NCBI GenBank assembly: GCA_964458335.1
Contig: CAYWIJ010000004.1
Span: 1 to 64,000, forward strand
From: Aalborg-AAW-1 sp964458335
GTDB taxonomy: Bacteria > Patescibacteriota > Gracilibacteria > Absconditabacterales > Absconditicoccaceae
Length of the DNA stretch: 64,000 nucleotides
Reading direction: 5' to 3'
Below are positions 51,993-63,588 of this stretch, one piece after another. The notes under the pieces were generated by a model. That model had not been told where the DNA came from. It saw only the letters and a list, made by a program, of their open reading frames with translations, and did no database searches. The translations under genes and the position numbers were made by a program. Each line of letters opens with the position of its first letter. Within the stretch, counting starts at the first letter, position 1.

Positions 51993-54215
51993 ATGACCAT
52001 CAATCACTGACTTCTCTGACAACAGACTCAAACTCTCCTCTGACTTCTTCAGAATGCTGATTTTTTTGATAACAAAGATAATTATGATGAACTTATAAAC
52101 ATCATCACTGATCACAATCATCTCTACTACATTGATAACAATCCTATTATCAGTGACCAAGATTACGACATGCTTTTTACTACGCTTAAGACTTTCGAAT
52201 CATTCCATCCAGAATATATTCGTGATGATAGTCCAACACAGATTCTCAAAGAACAATATGATATACAAAGTAGTTTCAAAAAATCCAATCACCAACTTCC
52301 TATATTATCTCTTCAAAACACATATAATACTCAAGATATCAATGATTGGTATGAAAGTATCAAGACGATGATAAAGAAAAAAATTGAAAATTCTGACCAA
52401 TATACACATCTATCTACAGAATTTGAACAGCTCTTTGTTGTTGAACCAAAATATGATGGATTGTCTATTGTCCTTACCTACGAACAAGGTAAACTTGCCA
52501 AAGCCGTCACACGTGGAGACGGATATACAGGAGATGATGTCACAGCTAATATCAAAACGATAAAAAATCTTCCCAAAAGTATTTCTGAAAAACAAAGAGT
52601 TATCGTACGTGGAGAAGTTATGATGCCAAAATCTTCACGAAGAAAACTCAATCAACTAAGAATTGATAACAATCAAGAACCTTTTTCTAATACACGTAAC
52701 GCTGCAGCTGGTTCACTCAAACTCCTCGATACGAATGAAGTAGCTAAAAGAGGTCTTGTATGTTATATCTATGATATCTTAGAATGACCAGCTTGTATTG
52801 TAAAAGAATTTCACAACCTTAACAATCTCATCACTCCTACTACAGTATGATTTTCTCTTGAAAATATTATCCATCTTATCACTACCGATACTATCAAAAA
52901 TGAATTATTACATGCTGATGTTGATTTTGATGGATTAGTGATCAAATTAGAAGACCAAGAGCTCAGGACACTTCTGTGAGAAACTAATCATCATCCCCGC
53001 CGAGCGATAGCCTACAAATTTCCTGCTCTACAAGTTGCTACACAAATAGAAAATATTGAACGACAAGTAGGACGTACGGGAATTCTCACTCCTGTAGCCT
53101 ATCTCACACCAACCAACCTCTCTGGCGTTACTATCAGTCGTGTATCTCTTCATAATCGAGATTTTATCACAAGTAAGGACATTCATATTCATGATCGAGT
53201 CCGACTACAGAGATCTGGAGAAGTTATTCCTTACATCGTATGAGTAATTACCCAACGTAGAAATGGAACAGAAAAGATAGTAAATCTTGACACCATTGTC
53301 TGTCCAGCTTGTCAATCTCATGCCCATATTACAGAGAATACGGTAGGTACAAAAACGAATCCAACTATTACTACTCAACTGTACTGTTCAAATCCTCACT
53401 GTCCAGGAAAACTCAAAGAGCAACTCAAGCATTTTGTCTCCAAAAACGCAATGAATATTGCCTCTATCGGTGATGCCACTCTTGAACTTCTCGTCGACCA
53501 AAAAATTCTACGTTCACTGAGCGACATCTATACCCTCACACAACCAGAAACTATATTTTTACTCAAAAGATTTCCAGGTATCGGAACGAAAAAAGTAGAT
53601 ACTTTTGTTGATGAACTTATAGCTAGTAAAACTAATGCGCTTTGGAGATTTATCAATGCGCTTGGTATCTCAGGTATCGGTATTAAACTTGCCAAAGAAA
53701 TTGAAAAACATCTCAGCTATCGACCAAATCCAGCACACAATTTAGAACAGATTTTTGAAATCATTACGAATATTGAATTTTTAGATACTATCTATGGTGT
53801 TGGAGAAAAATTGATATTTGAGATCGAGAATCGATATGCAGAAGATAGTAATCAAGAACTCTTACAAGCATTTTCTCTATATGGAATCTCTCTGTCACTA
53901 CAAAAGATAAGTTCATCCACAAAACAAAAAAAAACTATTTGTATCACTGGAACATTTCCACTTACTCGCTCAGAGATGGAATTTCATATCCATCAAGCAG
54001 GATATCAATTCACTCCAAATCTCACAAAAAATACCGATTATCTTCTTGTAGGAGAGAATGCAGGTAGTAAAAAAGATAAAATCTGACCAAATACAAAAGT
54101 TCTCAATAACCTTCAAGAAATTTATAGTTTACTGAATATCAGCGCTCCCCTTTTTGAAGAAAAAAAAGAAACAGAATTCTGATCTCATGGACAAATGCAG
54201 TCGTTATTTGGATAA
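51993..54215 (+). CDS. ligA: NAD-dependent DNA ligase LigA
   Basis: Seals DNA nicks using NAD. The frame gives 740 residues. The N-terminal Ia domain (YYIDNNPIISDQDYDMLF) is followed by the adenylation motif VEPKYDGLSI (active Lys), RGDGYTGDDVTANIKTI and RGEVMM. YKFPAL is the conserved Lys end. The zinc knuckle is CPAC...CSNPHC. Helix-hairpin-helix units (FPGIGTKKVD, LGISGIGIKLAKE, IYGVGEKL) and a BRCT domain (ICITGTFPLTRSEME...) close it. Many TGA occur in the first 25 codons. The start follows an ACTAATA array with no Shine-Dalgarno. Confidence 0.96.
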
Positions 54216-54227
54216 AAATAGTACATT

Positions 54228-54260
54228 GGCATCATTGCAAGATTTAAAGCAATCCATAAT
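54228..54260. repeat. Degenerate GTCATTGCGA-type repeat
   Basis: GGCATCATTGCAAGATTTAA continues to AGCAATCCATAAT. It sits just after the ligA stop, and the left end has drifted. Confidence 0.65.
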
Positions 54261-54328
54261 AGAAAAAGAGTAAATATTCATCCATAGTCTATAGCACAAT
54301 AATTATCATAAAAGTCATCATAAACAAT

Positions 54329-54360
54329 ACTCCTCTTCTCTATAATTTGAGGAGTTTTTT
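54329..54360 (+). terminator. Terminator after ligA
   Basis: ACTCCTC (54329-54335) pairs with GAGGAGT (54349-54355), and six T follow. Confidence 0.82.
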
Positions 54361-54409
54361 GAAAGATGGATATAATAAAACTATATAATTTTATATGTTA
54401 TAGAAAAAT

Positions 54410-55006
54410 ATGTGATCAGTCACAGAAGCAATACAATTCTATAAATGAATATGAAACAAGATTTTTAATAATATATCATTTAAAGATCTTATAATAAAAT
54501 TATTATGTTGAATTATTATATTAATACTAATTAACTCATTCCAAAATATAGCAAGTTATATTTTTTCAGGAATTATACAGGAAATAATCAATATATTTCT
54601 TATCCTAGATATAATCTTAATTATATGAAAAATCATTTATAATATCATACAATATAAAACAAATACATTCGATTCAGAGGAAGAGAAACAAGCATTCAAA
54701 AAAAATCAAATATCATATAGTAAAGAATCAATATATTGATTTCTACAAATAGGTTTGTGATGGTTTATTATTACCTTTGTATATTATTGAATAGAGATCA
54801 ATGTATGAGATTCAATGACTAACGATAATACATTCTGGGGAGCATTTAGTTCAATAGTTATATTTATAATGATGTCTATTGATGCTAATATTATCATATT
54901 CTCTAATCTCTATAATAGATATAAGAAAGCTTATCTCATAAATTATATACTTTTCCCTACTCTTTTTCTTCTTATGATTATTGTTTATCTTAATCTTATA
55001 TCATAA
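54410..55006 (+). CDS. Membrane protein, unknown
   Basis: The frame gives 198 residues with about five hydrophobic segments. The N-terminus MGSVTEAIQFYKGIGNKIF is amphipathic, a polar stretch TNTFDSEEEKQAFKKNQISY lies at about 83-102 between helices, and the rest is Ile/Asn-rich. Seven or more glycines are TGA, so the gene is native to the code. AT content is very high. I recognise no family. It follows ligA after its terminator and ends four bases before the DUF1846-like gene, so the two may share a transcript. Confidence 0.62.
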
Positions 55007-55010
55007 TACA

Positions 55011-55805
55011 ATGTCTCATCTCTTTAACGGAACAGATTACATCTCACATCAATCCCAAGCTCTGCTTGAATATTTTCAGAGATGAGGAGAACTTCTAGAA
55101 ATTAATGGTGAGTTTTTGCATGATGACTTTCTTACACAAGTACTTTCAGGATACGAAAAACATAGCCAAGCCAAGATACTCAAACAACTTTTCAAACACT
55201 ATCCCCATATCACAGTCACCTATTGTATAAGTGCAAAAGATCTCGTCCGAGACAAACAATTTAGTCAGAAATATCTCCCTTTTGAAAAATATATTCTCAA
55301 AGAACTCACTCTCATAGCATCATTTTTAGGAAAAAAAGCTCATATTGTTATTACCCTTATGGATAGTGACTTTATACCACCACATATTAGAGAACTTGAA
55401 CAACTTCTACAGACACAATGATATACCACAGAGACTTACCCACTTGAAACTCCATATACTCTCTCTGAGCCAACTCTCGTCTGTTCCTATAGTTCACAAA
55501 CTGGAAAATCAGTTCTGTGTCAATCTCTTCAGAAAGACTACAAAAGTTGGTCAACTCTACCAATTAACGTATCAGAACATCATCCACTCAATATTCTTGC
55601 TCAAGCCTATCTATACAAACCACAAACCAACAATATATCTCTTATAGAAAATTATATTACTGACCTTTGAGCACATCAGTATAGATATTCTTGTAGAGAG
55701 CTTATAGAAGATCGTATCACGCTATATAACAAACTCCTTCTTACTGGTTATATGGAAGAAGAAGATATTGAATTACTCAAAAATCTCCTTATTTATCTAG
55801 ATTAA
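55011..55805 (+). CDS. Short DUF1846-like protein
   Basis: The frame gives 264 residues; canonical DUF1846 proteins are about 490-500. The N-terminus FNGTDYISHQSQALLEYFQR and ELLEINGEFLHDDFLTQVLS follow the DUF1846 pattern FD...YL..QS..I, then LYLEFGGKLFDDYHASRVLPG. HIVITLMDSDF matches its central strand and SSQTGKSVLCQSL the place of its P-loop-like GSGKMATCLSQL. HHPLNILAQAY matches its HPVNLAYEAATAD. About half the usual length is absent from the C-terminal end. The family function is unproven. Three glycines are TGA. Recognition is by pattern only. Confidence 0.58.
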
Positions 55806-55813
55806 AAGAAAAG

Positions 55814-55846
55814 AAATCTACTGAACTATTTATCAATAGATTTTTT
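55814..55846. terminator. Bidirectional terminator, same type as 43939
   Basis: AAATCTA (55814-55820) pairs with TAGATTT (55837-55843), with loop CTGAACTATTTATCAA and flanking A and T runs. The stem and loop ends repeat those at 43939. Confidence 0.82.
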
Positions 55847-55973
55847 GGAAAGGTTTGAAGTTAGTTGTTAGGGATTGGTTATAGCGATAAGTCATCATCA
55901 ATTTTTCATTCTTATTATAAAAAGACGGATTGATGATCCGTCCCTACTATGTTCAACTATTTACTATGTTCAA

Positions 55974-58900
55974 CTATTTCACAACATATCCCACATCCTT
56001 CAAGACATACTCATTATTTTTATAAAGATCATACATTACTTCTGCAATATTTCCTCTACCTCTATCATCTAATCTACTTACTGTCGCATAGCTTGATAAT
56101 GCTTTTCTATATTCTTCCGCCCAATCATTTTTTGGTTCATGAAGCATACTATTCGTTACCAATCTTACCATAATGGCCGCTAACTCATCATTGGTAATAC
56201 GATCTGTAGGTCTAAATGTACCATCGCTATTTCCATTGAAAATTCCATAGTTATATGATTCTCTGATAAATTTTGTTAATGTTGGGTTAGAGGTTTCAAT
56301 ATCTGAAAAGTTATTTGCATATATTCTTGTCTCTTTTCTACATAACACATTCTGTGCAAATTCTACCATAAATCTTGCAGCCTCTTCTCTAGTCAGATAG
56401 TCATATGGTCTATAATCTACTGTTCCTTGCCATCTCGTCAGTTCATAGCTATACAACATCTGATGAGCTATCTTAAATGCATCACTTACTTGAATACCTT
56501 GATCAATCGTTTGTTTATTCAATACAGTAAAACAAGTATTCCCTATACTAGAATTGAAGATCTTAACATCTACTGAAGATCAAGTAAAAACATCACCAGT
56601 CGTTGGTGGTATTCCACAACTTCCATCAGTACTACTTCCACTATAATCTCCATTTGGACACTGATCTATAGTTGTATATCCACCTCATCATCAACCTATA
56701 GGTAATTGTACAGTAAATGTGGTACTTTCTATAGGACTCATATTATTTGCTCAGTCTTTTGCTTGTACAGATAGAGTATATACTCCATTTGTTAGGTTTG
56801 TCAAAAAATAAGGACTTGTGCATGCAAACCATGAACCACTTCAAATTTTACACTCATAACTTATAGATCAAATATCATCAGTACCAGTGAAGACAAATCA
56901 AGTAGTTGTTGTTGTTACAATACCTCCCGACAGTGGTCAGATAATATTAACAGTTGGAGGATTATCATCTATTAACAATGGATTTATAGATCATAAATAA
57001 GATATATTACCTACATGATCCATCACTTGAAAACAGAGATATTGCCCATTATGAGACTCGTCAATAAATTCAAGAATATCTCACATTGTATAATTGTCAT
57101 ACAGATAATCATTATTATCACAAATACTATCAGTACTAAATCAATAAGTAAATGATCCTGTATTCAATAATATATCGTCACTAGCAACAGCTGAAATTAC
57201 AATTCATGTAACTGCGGTTCATAGAAAACTTCCTGATAATGTGATAACTGGATATACTGTATCTATCATATATCATACTTGTATTCCACTTACCGTATTT
57301 TTTGCTAGATCTTCTACTTTTATAACTAAATCTCCATCATCATCTATTTGGATAGTACAATCTACTTGTGTAGAAGTCGTTTGTGTACACGATAAATTAC
57401 TTACAATAGCTGTTGTTTCTACTCAAACATTTACTCCTGTTGCATAAATTCATATATTATCTGTTACTCTAATAGTAGTATTAGCAATTCATGTATTACT
57501 AACCAATGTTGGAGCTGTTATCGTGATAATTGGTACAATAGGATCAATCACAAAGCTTACACTATTTTTCCCCACTCCATTAGTAATCACATCTCTTGCA
57601 GAAACTTCAATAGTTCCACTGTTTTCTATATCACTAATTTGACATGTCACTGGACTAGCATATGGAGCTGTTGTATCTCATTCATTACCTATACAATTCA
57701 ACAACATTGGTAAAGGAGAGATACTTGAGGTAATAACGATATTATCCAAATCATTCCCTCATGGACTAGTAATTGTTACTGTTGCGTCATCAATGGGTAA
57801 ATTATGTATTGTGGTAGGGGTTGTAAAATTAACAATCGGTGGGAATACTATCGTATTACTAGAATTATTTCCTACTTTATCATAACAAGTCACTGTTATA
57901 CTATGGACTGGCTGTTCATCAGGATCAAGATTAAGAATCAATGGACTGATTGCTGATGATATCACTGTATCTATTCATGTCACTGTCCCATTCACTCCAT
58001 CATCTTCTTTATACAATACTTCACAATAATCTAATCCTACTCCATAGTCTACTGAACTAAAACTTAATTCTGGATTATCTATACTATATGGGGTTGTTGT
58101 ATCTAATATCACATTAGGTACTTCTGGTGGTATACTATCTATAAGATATCAAGTTTCTGTTGCTAATCATAGAGTTCATTCATTATCTATTGCATAAATT
58201 TCTAATATACTTCAACTATTGGTATCACTGATCTGAATACTACAGTTTGCTTCTAAGGCATTTACTGCTATACAATTTAATCCTATTGCATTGAGACTTG
58301 TTCATGTACCTAGAGAAATATTATTTATATCTATTCCGCCACTTCCAAATATATGAATTGTGGTATCAATAATACTTCAACTTGTGATCTTGGTCGGAGC
58401 GGTAATATCTATTTTTACAGGATATTTTTGTAACCATAGATGTTGTCATGGCACCCAAATATCCACAAGTCCATTTCCATCAAAATCTCATGCTATTGAT
58501 CAATAAGTTGCTCCAGCATCAGATCATCGTGAATATAAGGTAAAGTTTGCGTTTCCATCATTAATCCATAATTGATTTCATCATCATCTATTATTATATA
58601 TATCCAAATCACCATCGTCATCTATATCTATTGCAATAGCATATCTACCACCTCATGTATTTTCTCATGACAATAGTTTTTCTGTAAAATTTGCATTACC
58701 ATCATTGATCCATAATCTACTTGGTTCTGATCATCATCCATCAGTCACATAAATATCATTATAACCATCATTATCAAAATCTGCTATAATAGCATTACCC
58801 CAAGATCAAGTTTTTATATCTCAACTAATATTTTGTTGTGTAAAATTTCATGATCATTGATTTATATACAATCTATTTGATAGTCCAATTAAATTAGCTA

Positions 58901-59534
58901 CTGCATAAATATCTGGCAGTCCATCACCATTGAGATCTCATGCGGCAGGATAAAAACCAGACGTATCTCATGTAATATAGTTATAAGTAAATCATTGCAC
59001 AAATGAATCATCTGCTCAAAAATTTGAACCAGTATGATTAGATAAATAGAGACGATTTATATTTGAGGAATTTACACCTCCACGATAAATATCCAAATAT
59101 CCATCGCCATTAAAATCCGCAATAGCCATACCCCAAGACAATAAACTTGTTGCTTCATTAAAATAATGATTTATATATCCTGTTCAGGTATTCTCTAAAA
59201 ATAATTGTACATATTCTCAAGATACATAAATATCTAAATCTCCATCTCCATCTATATCAACCATTTTTGTAGCTCTATTATTTGCCCTATACATATATCA
59301 AACCCTTTGTACAGCAAATGTAGCATCTCCATTATTTAATAATAGATATCCATTTCAAACAGCACCATTAGTACAATATAAATCAAGATCTCCATCGTCA
59401 TCTATATCTCCAACAGACGGGCCATAACAACCAGGCATATTAATCATTGGTGCAGATACAAAATAGAGATCAGTAGCATAACTGTATCAAGCAAATAATC
59501 ATATAATAAGTAATAGCAAAAAGATTTTTTTCAT
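55974..59534 (-). CDS. Giant secreted FG-GAP / SLH surface protein
   Basis: The frame gives 1,186 residues. Residues 1-21 are a signal peptide. Residues about 25-370 hold about seven FG-GAP/VCBS blades, each with a calcium loop such as D-I-D-D-D-G-D-L-D or D-F-N-G-D-G-Y-L-D. A central Thr/Ser/Val-rich region of about 600 residues has repeats that look like Ig-like or cadherin-like beta domains (for example ITITSP, VITVSG ends). The last 185 residues are SLH-type units with NFSDI, ESYNYGIFNGNSDGTFRPTD and the TREEAA and TNDELAA helices. It is likely exported, folded with Ca2+, and held to the wall by SLH. TGA glycines are abundant. Adhesion to a host cell is inference. Confidence 0.86.
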
Positions 59535-59714
59535 TTCAATTATAACAACACATATATAAAAATAATGAAAATTTTTCATAAGAAGAATCCTATTAACAGT
59601 CTCTTTCAAAAGATTGAAAACTAACAAAACAATAACTTTTTTTTGTTTTCAAGCCACTTTTCAAACAATACATTACTTTGACTGTACATTTTTAGATAAT
59701 TATTTTTTTTATAG

Positions 59715-59741
59715 AAAAAAGAGAGGTTTAATCCCCTCTTA
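59715..59741 (-). terminator. Terminator after the sigma factor gene
   Basis: On the minus strand AAGAGGGG and CCTCTCTT form a stem, followed by T. The 59535-59835 gap holds this hairpin plus AT-rich DNA upstream of the giant gene, with no other gene that I can see. Confidence 0.68.
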
Positions 59742-59835
59742 TATAGAATAATATCTCAAGTGTAATATTAAGATATGCATTGGATAGTATATTCTAGTTA
59801 TTTGATAACTCTACACGCTCAACTTTTATCTTTCA

Positions 59836-61044
59836 CTATGCTCTTCCACTCTTTTTCTTAGTATTAAATCCTTGTAAAAGAAGTTTCTCCATATCATCTT
59901 CAATCCCAAGCATTTTTTGTAAACCTTCATGTTCACGAAGTTTTTGGATCACTTTCTGCTCGACTTGTCTTACTCTTTCACGAGTGACATCAAATTCTTC
60001 TCCCACTTGTTCGAGCGTATATTTCGGTCCATCGATACCATATCTCATCTTAATAATCTTCGCTTCTCTTTCATCTAACATCTTTAAGATACTATCTAAG
60101 TTTGTTCTCAGAGCTCCTGTTTCAGCTACCTGATCAGGAGTAGCTGTCTTTGTATCAGGGATCATATCACCAAGTTTATCTTTTGATCCATCTTCACCGA
60201 CATCACTATCCAGAGATATATTTCCATAGATTACTTCTTCGAGTTTGTTAATTTTTTTCAATGGAAACCCAAGATGATCAGCGATTTCTTTGGAATTTGG
60301 TTCTCTTCCAAATTTTTGAAAAAGCATTGATGAAGCTTTATTATACGCACTTATCTCATCGATAAGATGAACTGGTATACGCACATGCTTGGACATATCA
60401 GCAATTGCTTTCGTAATAGATTGTTTAATCCACCATGTGGCATAGGTAGAAAATTTAAAATCTTTCTCTGGATCAAACTTTTCTATAGCCTTGATCAGAC
60501 CAACATTTCATTCTTGAATCAAGTCAGAAAAACTTAATTTTGCTCCAAAAAATCTTTTTGCAATAGAGATTACTAATCTTAAGTTAGCTTCAATCAACTT
60601 TTTCTTTGCATTTTCGTCTCACCTTACAATACGACGAGCTATCGCTTTTTCTTCTTCTGCAGTTAGTAATTTAATCTTAGAGACATCATTAAAATAGAGT
60701 TTAATATAATCTTTATATTGTTTATCATTGGTTTGTACCTTATTATCGAAGAGATGAATCTGACCTATCTTTGGTCCTTGTTGTGTTACCAACAATTCAG
60801 CAGCTTCCTTCTGTAGCTGTTCTTCAATAGTAATCACCGTAATACCAAGTTTATCTGCTATATAATAGAATTTCTCTATCATCTTTGCTTTCGTATCTAA
60901 GTCATCAATCTCTTCAATCACATCTTCTTCTGCCAATGATCCAGTCTCAAAACCCTTTTCCAAAAGCGTCTGAAGTCCTTCAGAAAGATCTGCAATTTCA
61001 TCTTGAAATTTATTCCAAAGATTCTTTTTTGTAGTTGTTCCCAT
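59836..61044 (-). CDS. rpoD: Primary sigma-70 factor RpoD/SigA
   Basis: Directs RNA polymerase to promoters such as the TTGACA/TATAAT pair at 13009. The frame gives 402 residues. Region 1.2-2.1 begins YFNDVSKIKLLTAEEEKAIA. Region 2: NLRLVISIAKRFFGAKLSFS and DLIQEGNVGLIKAIEKFD, then FSTYATWWIKQSITKAIAD. Region 3 includes VRIPVHLIDEI. Region 4 has the helix-turn-helix YTLEQVGEEFDVTRERVRQV. There is a short region 1.1-like acidic N-terminus. The start ATG gives MGTTTKKNLW; upstream ATGs are less likely. Two or three glycines are TGA. A terminator follows. Confidence 0.95.
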
Positions 61045-61069
61045 ACAGAGTAACATAAGCAAATAAAAA

Positions 61070-61885
61070 TTATTTTACAATCGGATTAGCTAAGCTTCAC
61101 ACATCAATTTGTTTAAGATCTTCAAAACCATTATAATTATTTTTCAAAATATAGAGTGTGGTAAGTTGTTGAGAAATATTTTTTTTTGCATTAAAGTAGA
61201 CGCGCTGATTGGGATTCCAAATTACATATTTTTCACCACCAGGTATATAGGTAAGAGATCATTGTATGGGAGAAGTCTGTAATAACAGATAATCATAGAG
61301 CATTTTCTCTACATTAACACTATATAATACTCCTGAGATAGATTCTGAACTACCACTGAGATATAAAGGCAATAAAATAAGAGGAGAACTCTGGCCCAAT
61401 TGATCGTCTGGATGGAGGGGAATGAATGTAGTAGTATAGATTCCATATTCTTGATCTTTATAACGAAATTTGAATGCAGGATTCTTAAATTTCACATCTA
61501 CCAAAAGTGTATTATGAGAGAATCATAAAGGAATGATAGAATCTACATATACCATCTCCTTGATTACATCATCTATCATATGGGATACATCACCACCGAG
61601 ACGAGCTGTCGAATAGTATGAACCACTATAAATATGTACAATACGATCAAAGAGAGCAACATCATCATAGGATGCAATTGATCCTGTTGAAAACACTACT
61701 TTCTGAATCAAATAATCTGGATTATATAACCTTACTCTAATACTCTCCCATAACACTAGTCCTACAAGTAGTACAATTCCCATGACATACAAAACAATAG
61801 AACGAGGTCTGAGCAATCATGCTATCATCCTACGAAACCAATGTCATATTCTAATTCTATAATATCATTTTGATTTTCTTATCAT
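61070..61885 (-). CDS. FtsQ/DivIB-like membrane protein
   Basis: The frame gives 271 residues. A 30-residue basic cytosolic start (MIRKSKGYYRIRIGHWFRR) leads to one hydrophobic helix (about residues 31-48) and then an outside domain, the layout of FtsQ/DivIB. The domain has LIQKVVFSTGSIASYDDVA, then after a long loop VYVDSIIPLG and TLLVDVKFKNPAFKF, which resemble the POTRA-type start and the family P.tL.V.v..r.P.A. FtsQ links division proteins. The family call is by layout and weak motif. A few glycines are TGA. It overlaps by seven bases the end of the DUF212 gene. Confidence 0.5.
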
Positions 61886-62382
61886 GTCACGAGCGAAAAG
61901 CTAATAAGGTACTTATCCAATAATGACACAACTCCTAGAGTGACGGTCAATCAAAACAAGACACCGACAATAATCTCTACTGGAGTATGTCCCAGTCTTT
62001 CTTTTAATAAAGCAATTCAACGATGATAGTGGGTATGAGTAGTATCATTTTGTGTCATTACTTTATGCATCTCTTGTCTGATAGTATTGATATAATGAGC
62101 ATGTTTTCCTGATTCATATCTTACATTCGCAGCATCATATCGCACTAAGAGTGTATATACCGTTACGACCATAGTCATCACACTAAATGGACCTTGTATC
62201 AAGATCACCATCATCAACAAACTACTCGTTAATGTACTATGGGCTGATGGCATACCACCAGATACGAGTAAAGAACGAAATGTGGTCTTCTTACCAGAGA
62301 AAGAATCTATAATAAGCTTTATTCCTTGGGCAAGAAGCGCAACAATAAATGGAACACAATAATAAATTTGGTAGAATTCCAT
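61879..62382 (-). CDS. DUF212 (divergent PAP2-type) membrane protein
   Basis: The frame gives 167 residues and three or four helices. SGGMPSAHSTLTSSLLMM, then VRYDAANVRYESGKHAHYIN, then ALLKERLGHTPVEIIVGVLF are the three signature blocks of the DUF212 family, a relative of vanadium-haloperoxidase and lipid phosphatases. The final LVTG-TAA has a TGA as Gly next to the stop. The start ATG lies 14 bases from greA's stop. It may share an operon with greA and the FtsQ-like gene. Substrate unknown. Confidence 0.87.
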
Positions 62383-62396
62383 ACGAGTAGAAGATA

Positions 62397-62882
62397 TTAT
62401 GATACTGATAAAATAGTTATTTTTCTATTTCCTGATGGTAATTTAATTTCTCCTGATTCTCCTTTCTTTTTCCCTTCAATAGCATGTCCAATTGGAGAAT
62501 CTAAAGAAATACCCATCTCTTCTCCAATAGTAACTTCACCACTTCCCACTATTTCTACTGTAAATTCTTTATCTCCTTCTATTGCTAATTTTACAATAGA
62601 ACCATATTTTACAATTGTATTTTTACCTCACTTTTTCTCTTCATCTTCTTGAATAATCTCAACATTCTCAATCATATCCTCAAGTTCAGACAATCTTCTT
62701 TGTAAAAGAGCAAGTTTTTCTTTTGCTGCATGATAATCAGAATTTTCTGACAAATCTCCTTGAGATCTTGCATCTTTAAGTACTTCTAACGTTTCAGGTA
62801 CTTGTTCTTCTTTCAATGCTGTAATTTCAGAAATAATCTTTTCATATCATTCTTGAGAAATAAGATTCTTTTTAGTAATCAT
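62397..62882 (-). CDS. greA: Transcription elongation factor GreA
   Basis: Helps stalled RNA polymerase cut its transcript end. The frame gives 161 residues, standard length. The N-terminal coiled coil is EVLKDARSQGDLSENSDYHA, with the acidic tip residues of D-L-S-E-N-S-D-Y. The FKBP-like C-terminal domain is NTIVKYGSIVKLAIEGDKEF to SPIGHAIEGKKKGE. TGA codes Gly at QEGYEK and KKGGKN. The start MITKKNLISQEGYEKI is typical. Close spacing with the next two genes suggests an operon. Confidence 0.95.
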
Positions 62883-62915
62883 ACAATTCTGCTACAAAAA
62901 AATAAAACATCACTT

Positions 62916-62986
62916 GGGCCATCCAAGAATCGAACTTGGATCACACCTTTCGCAAAGGTGTATTCTATCCATTAAACTAATGGCCC
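62916..62986 (-). tRNA. tRNA-Arg (GCG anticodon)
   Basis: A 71-base cloverleaf on the minus strand. Acceptor arms GGGCCAT and ATGGCCC pair fully. The anticodon stem CACCT/AGGTG encloses loop TTGCGAA, giving anticodon GCG, which reads CGC and CGU. The T-arm reads CCAAG-TTCGATT-CTTGG. CCA is not encoded. Most bacteria use ACG (edited to inosine) for this box, so GCG is unusual. Confidence 0.9.
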
Positions 62987-63040
62987 ATAACAAAGACCAT
63001 TATAACTATCATCCCTATAAATTGCAAGACAGTCTTTCCT

Positions 63041-63484
63041 CTAAAAGAAGTCTCATTGTCTATTTTTATCGCTATTTCATAAGTGATGTACAAATTCCTG
63101 ATTACGTTCATCGTCATCATCATATAAAAATGGCTTCATTTTTCTATCCATATCTTCGAGAGGTTGTTGAAGATCATGAGCTAAATCTTCCATTTTATCA
63201 GAGATTTTTTTCATATGATAATAATATCTACTTAACTCTGAGACAACATGAGTGAGATCATCATTTTTTATATACAATCCTTCTATTTCATCTTTGAGGA
63301 TAATATTTTGTTGTTCATATTCCATACGATCACGATCAGTAGCTTGGAAAGCGTGCTTTAACTCTAAATTATTTCTTCTCAATTCATTAACCAACTCTCT
63401 ATCAGCAAATCTTCGGTAAAAAATTAAATAACCAATCACTCATCCCACGAGAGTAGCGATAATTACCATCAAAATATCCATCAT
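63041..63484 (-). CDS. YhcB/DUF1043-like coiled-coil membrane protein
   Basis: The frame gives 147 residues. MMDILMVIIATLVGGVIGYL is an N-terminal membrane helix, then a long coiled coil (about residues 25-125) rich in Glu, Asp, Arg and Leu follows, ending in an acidic then polar tail. The shape matches the YhcB/DUF1043 or RmuC-type anchor; sequence support for either is weak. In-frame TGA codes Gly at LVGGVIG, HHLGN and RQGDFF, so the frame extends past the first TGA to TAG. It lies between tRNA-Arg and hup. Confidence 0.6.
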
Positions 63485-63543
63485 GACATCATAAAGATAA
63501 AGAAATTAGACTAATTATAATAAGAATAATCTAAAAAGCAAAC

Positions 63544-63567
63544 AAAAAAACTCCCTCAGGAGTTTCA
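63544..63567 (-). terminator. Terminator of hup
   Basis: On the minus strand AAACTCC pairs with GGAGTTT around a four-base loop, with T residues after it. It ends about 20 bases beyond the hup stop. Confidence 0.88.
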
Positions 63568-63588
63568 TAGTACTATAAACAATTATAA

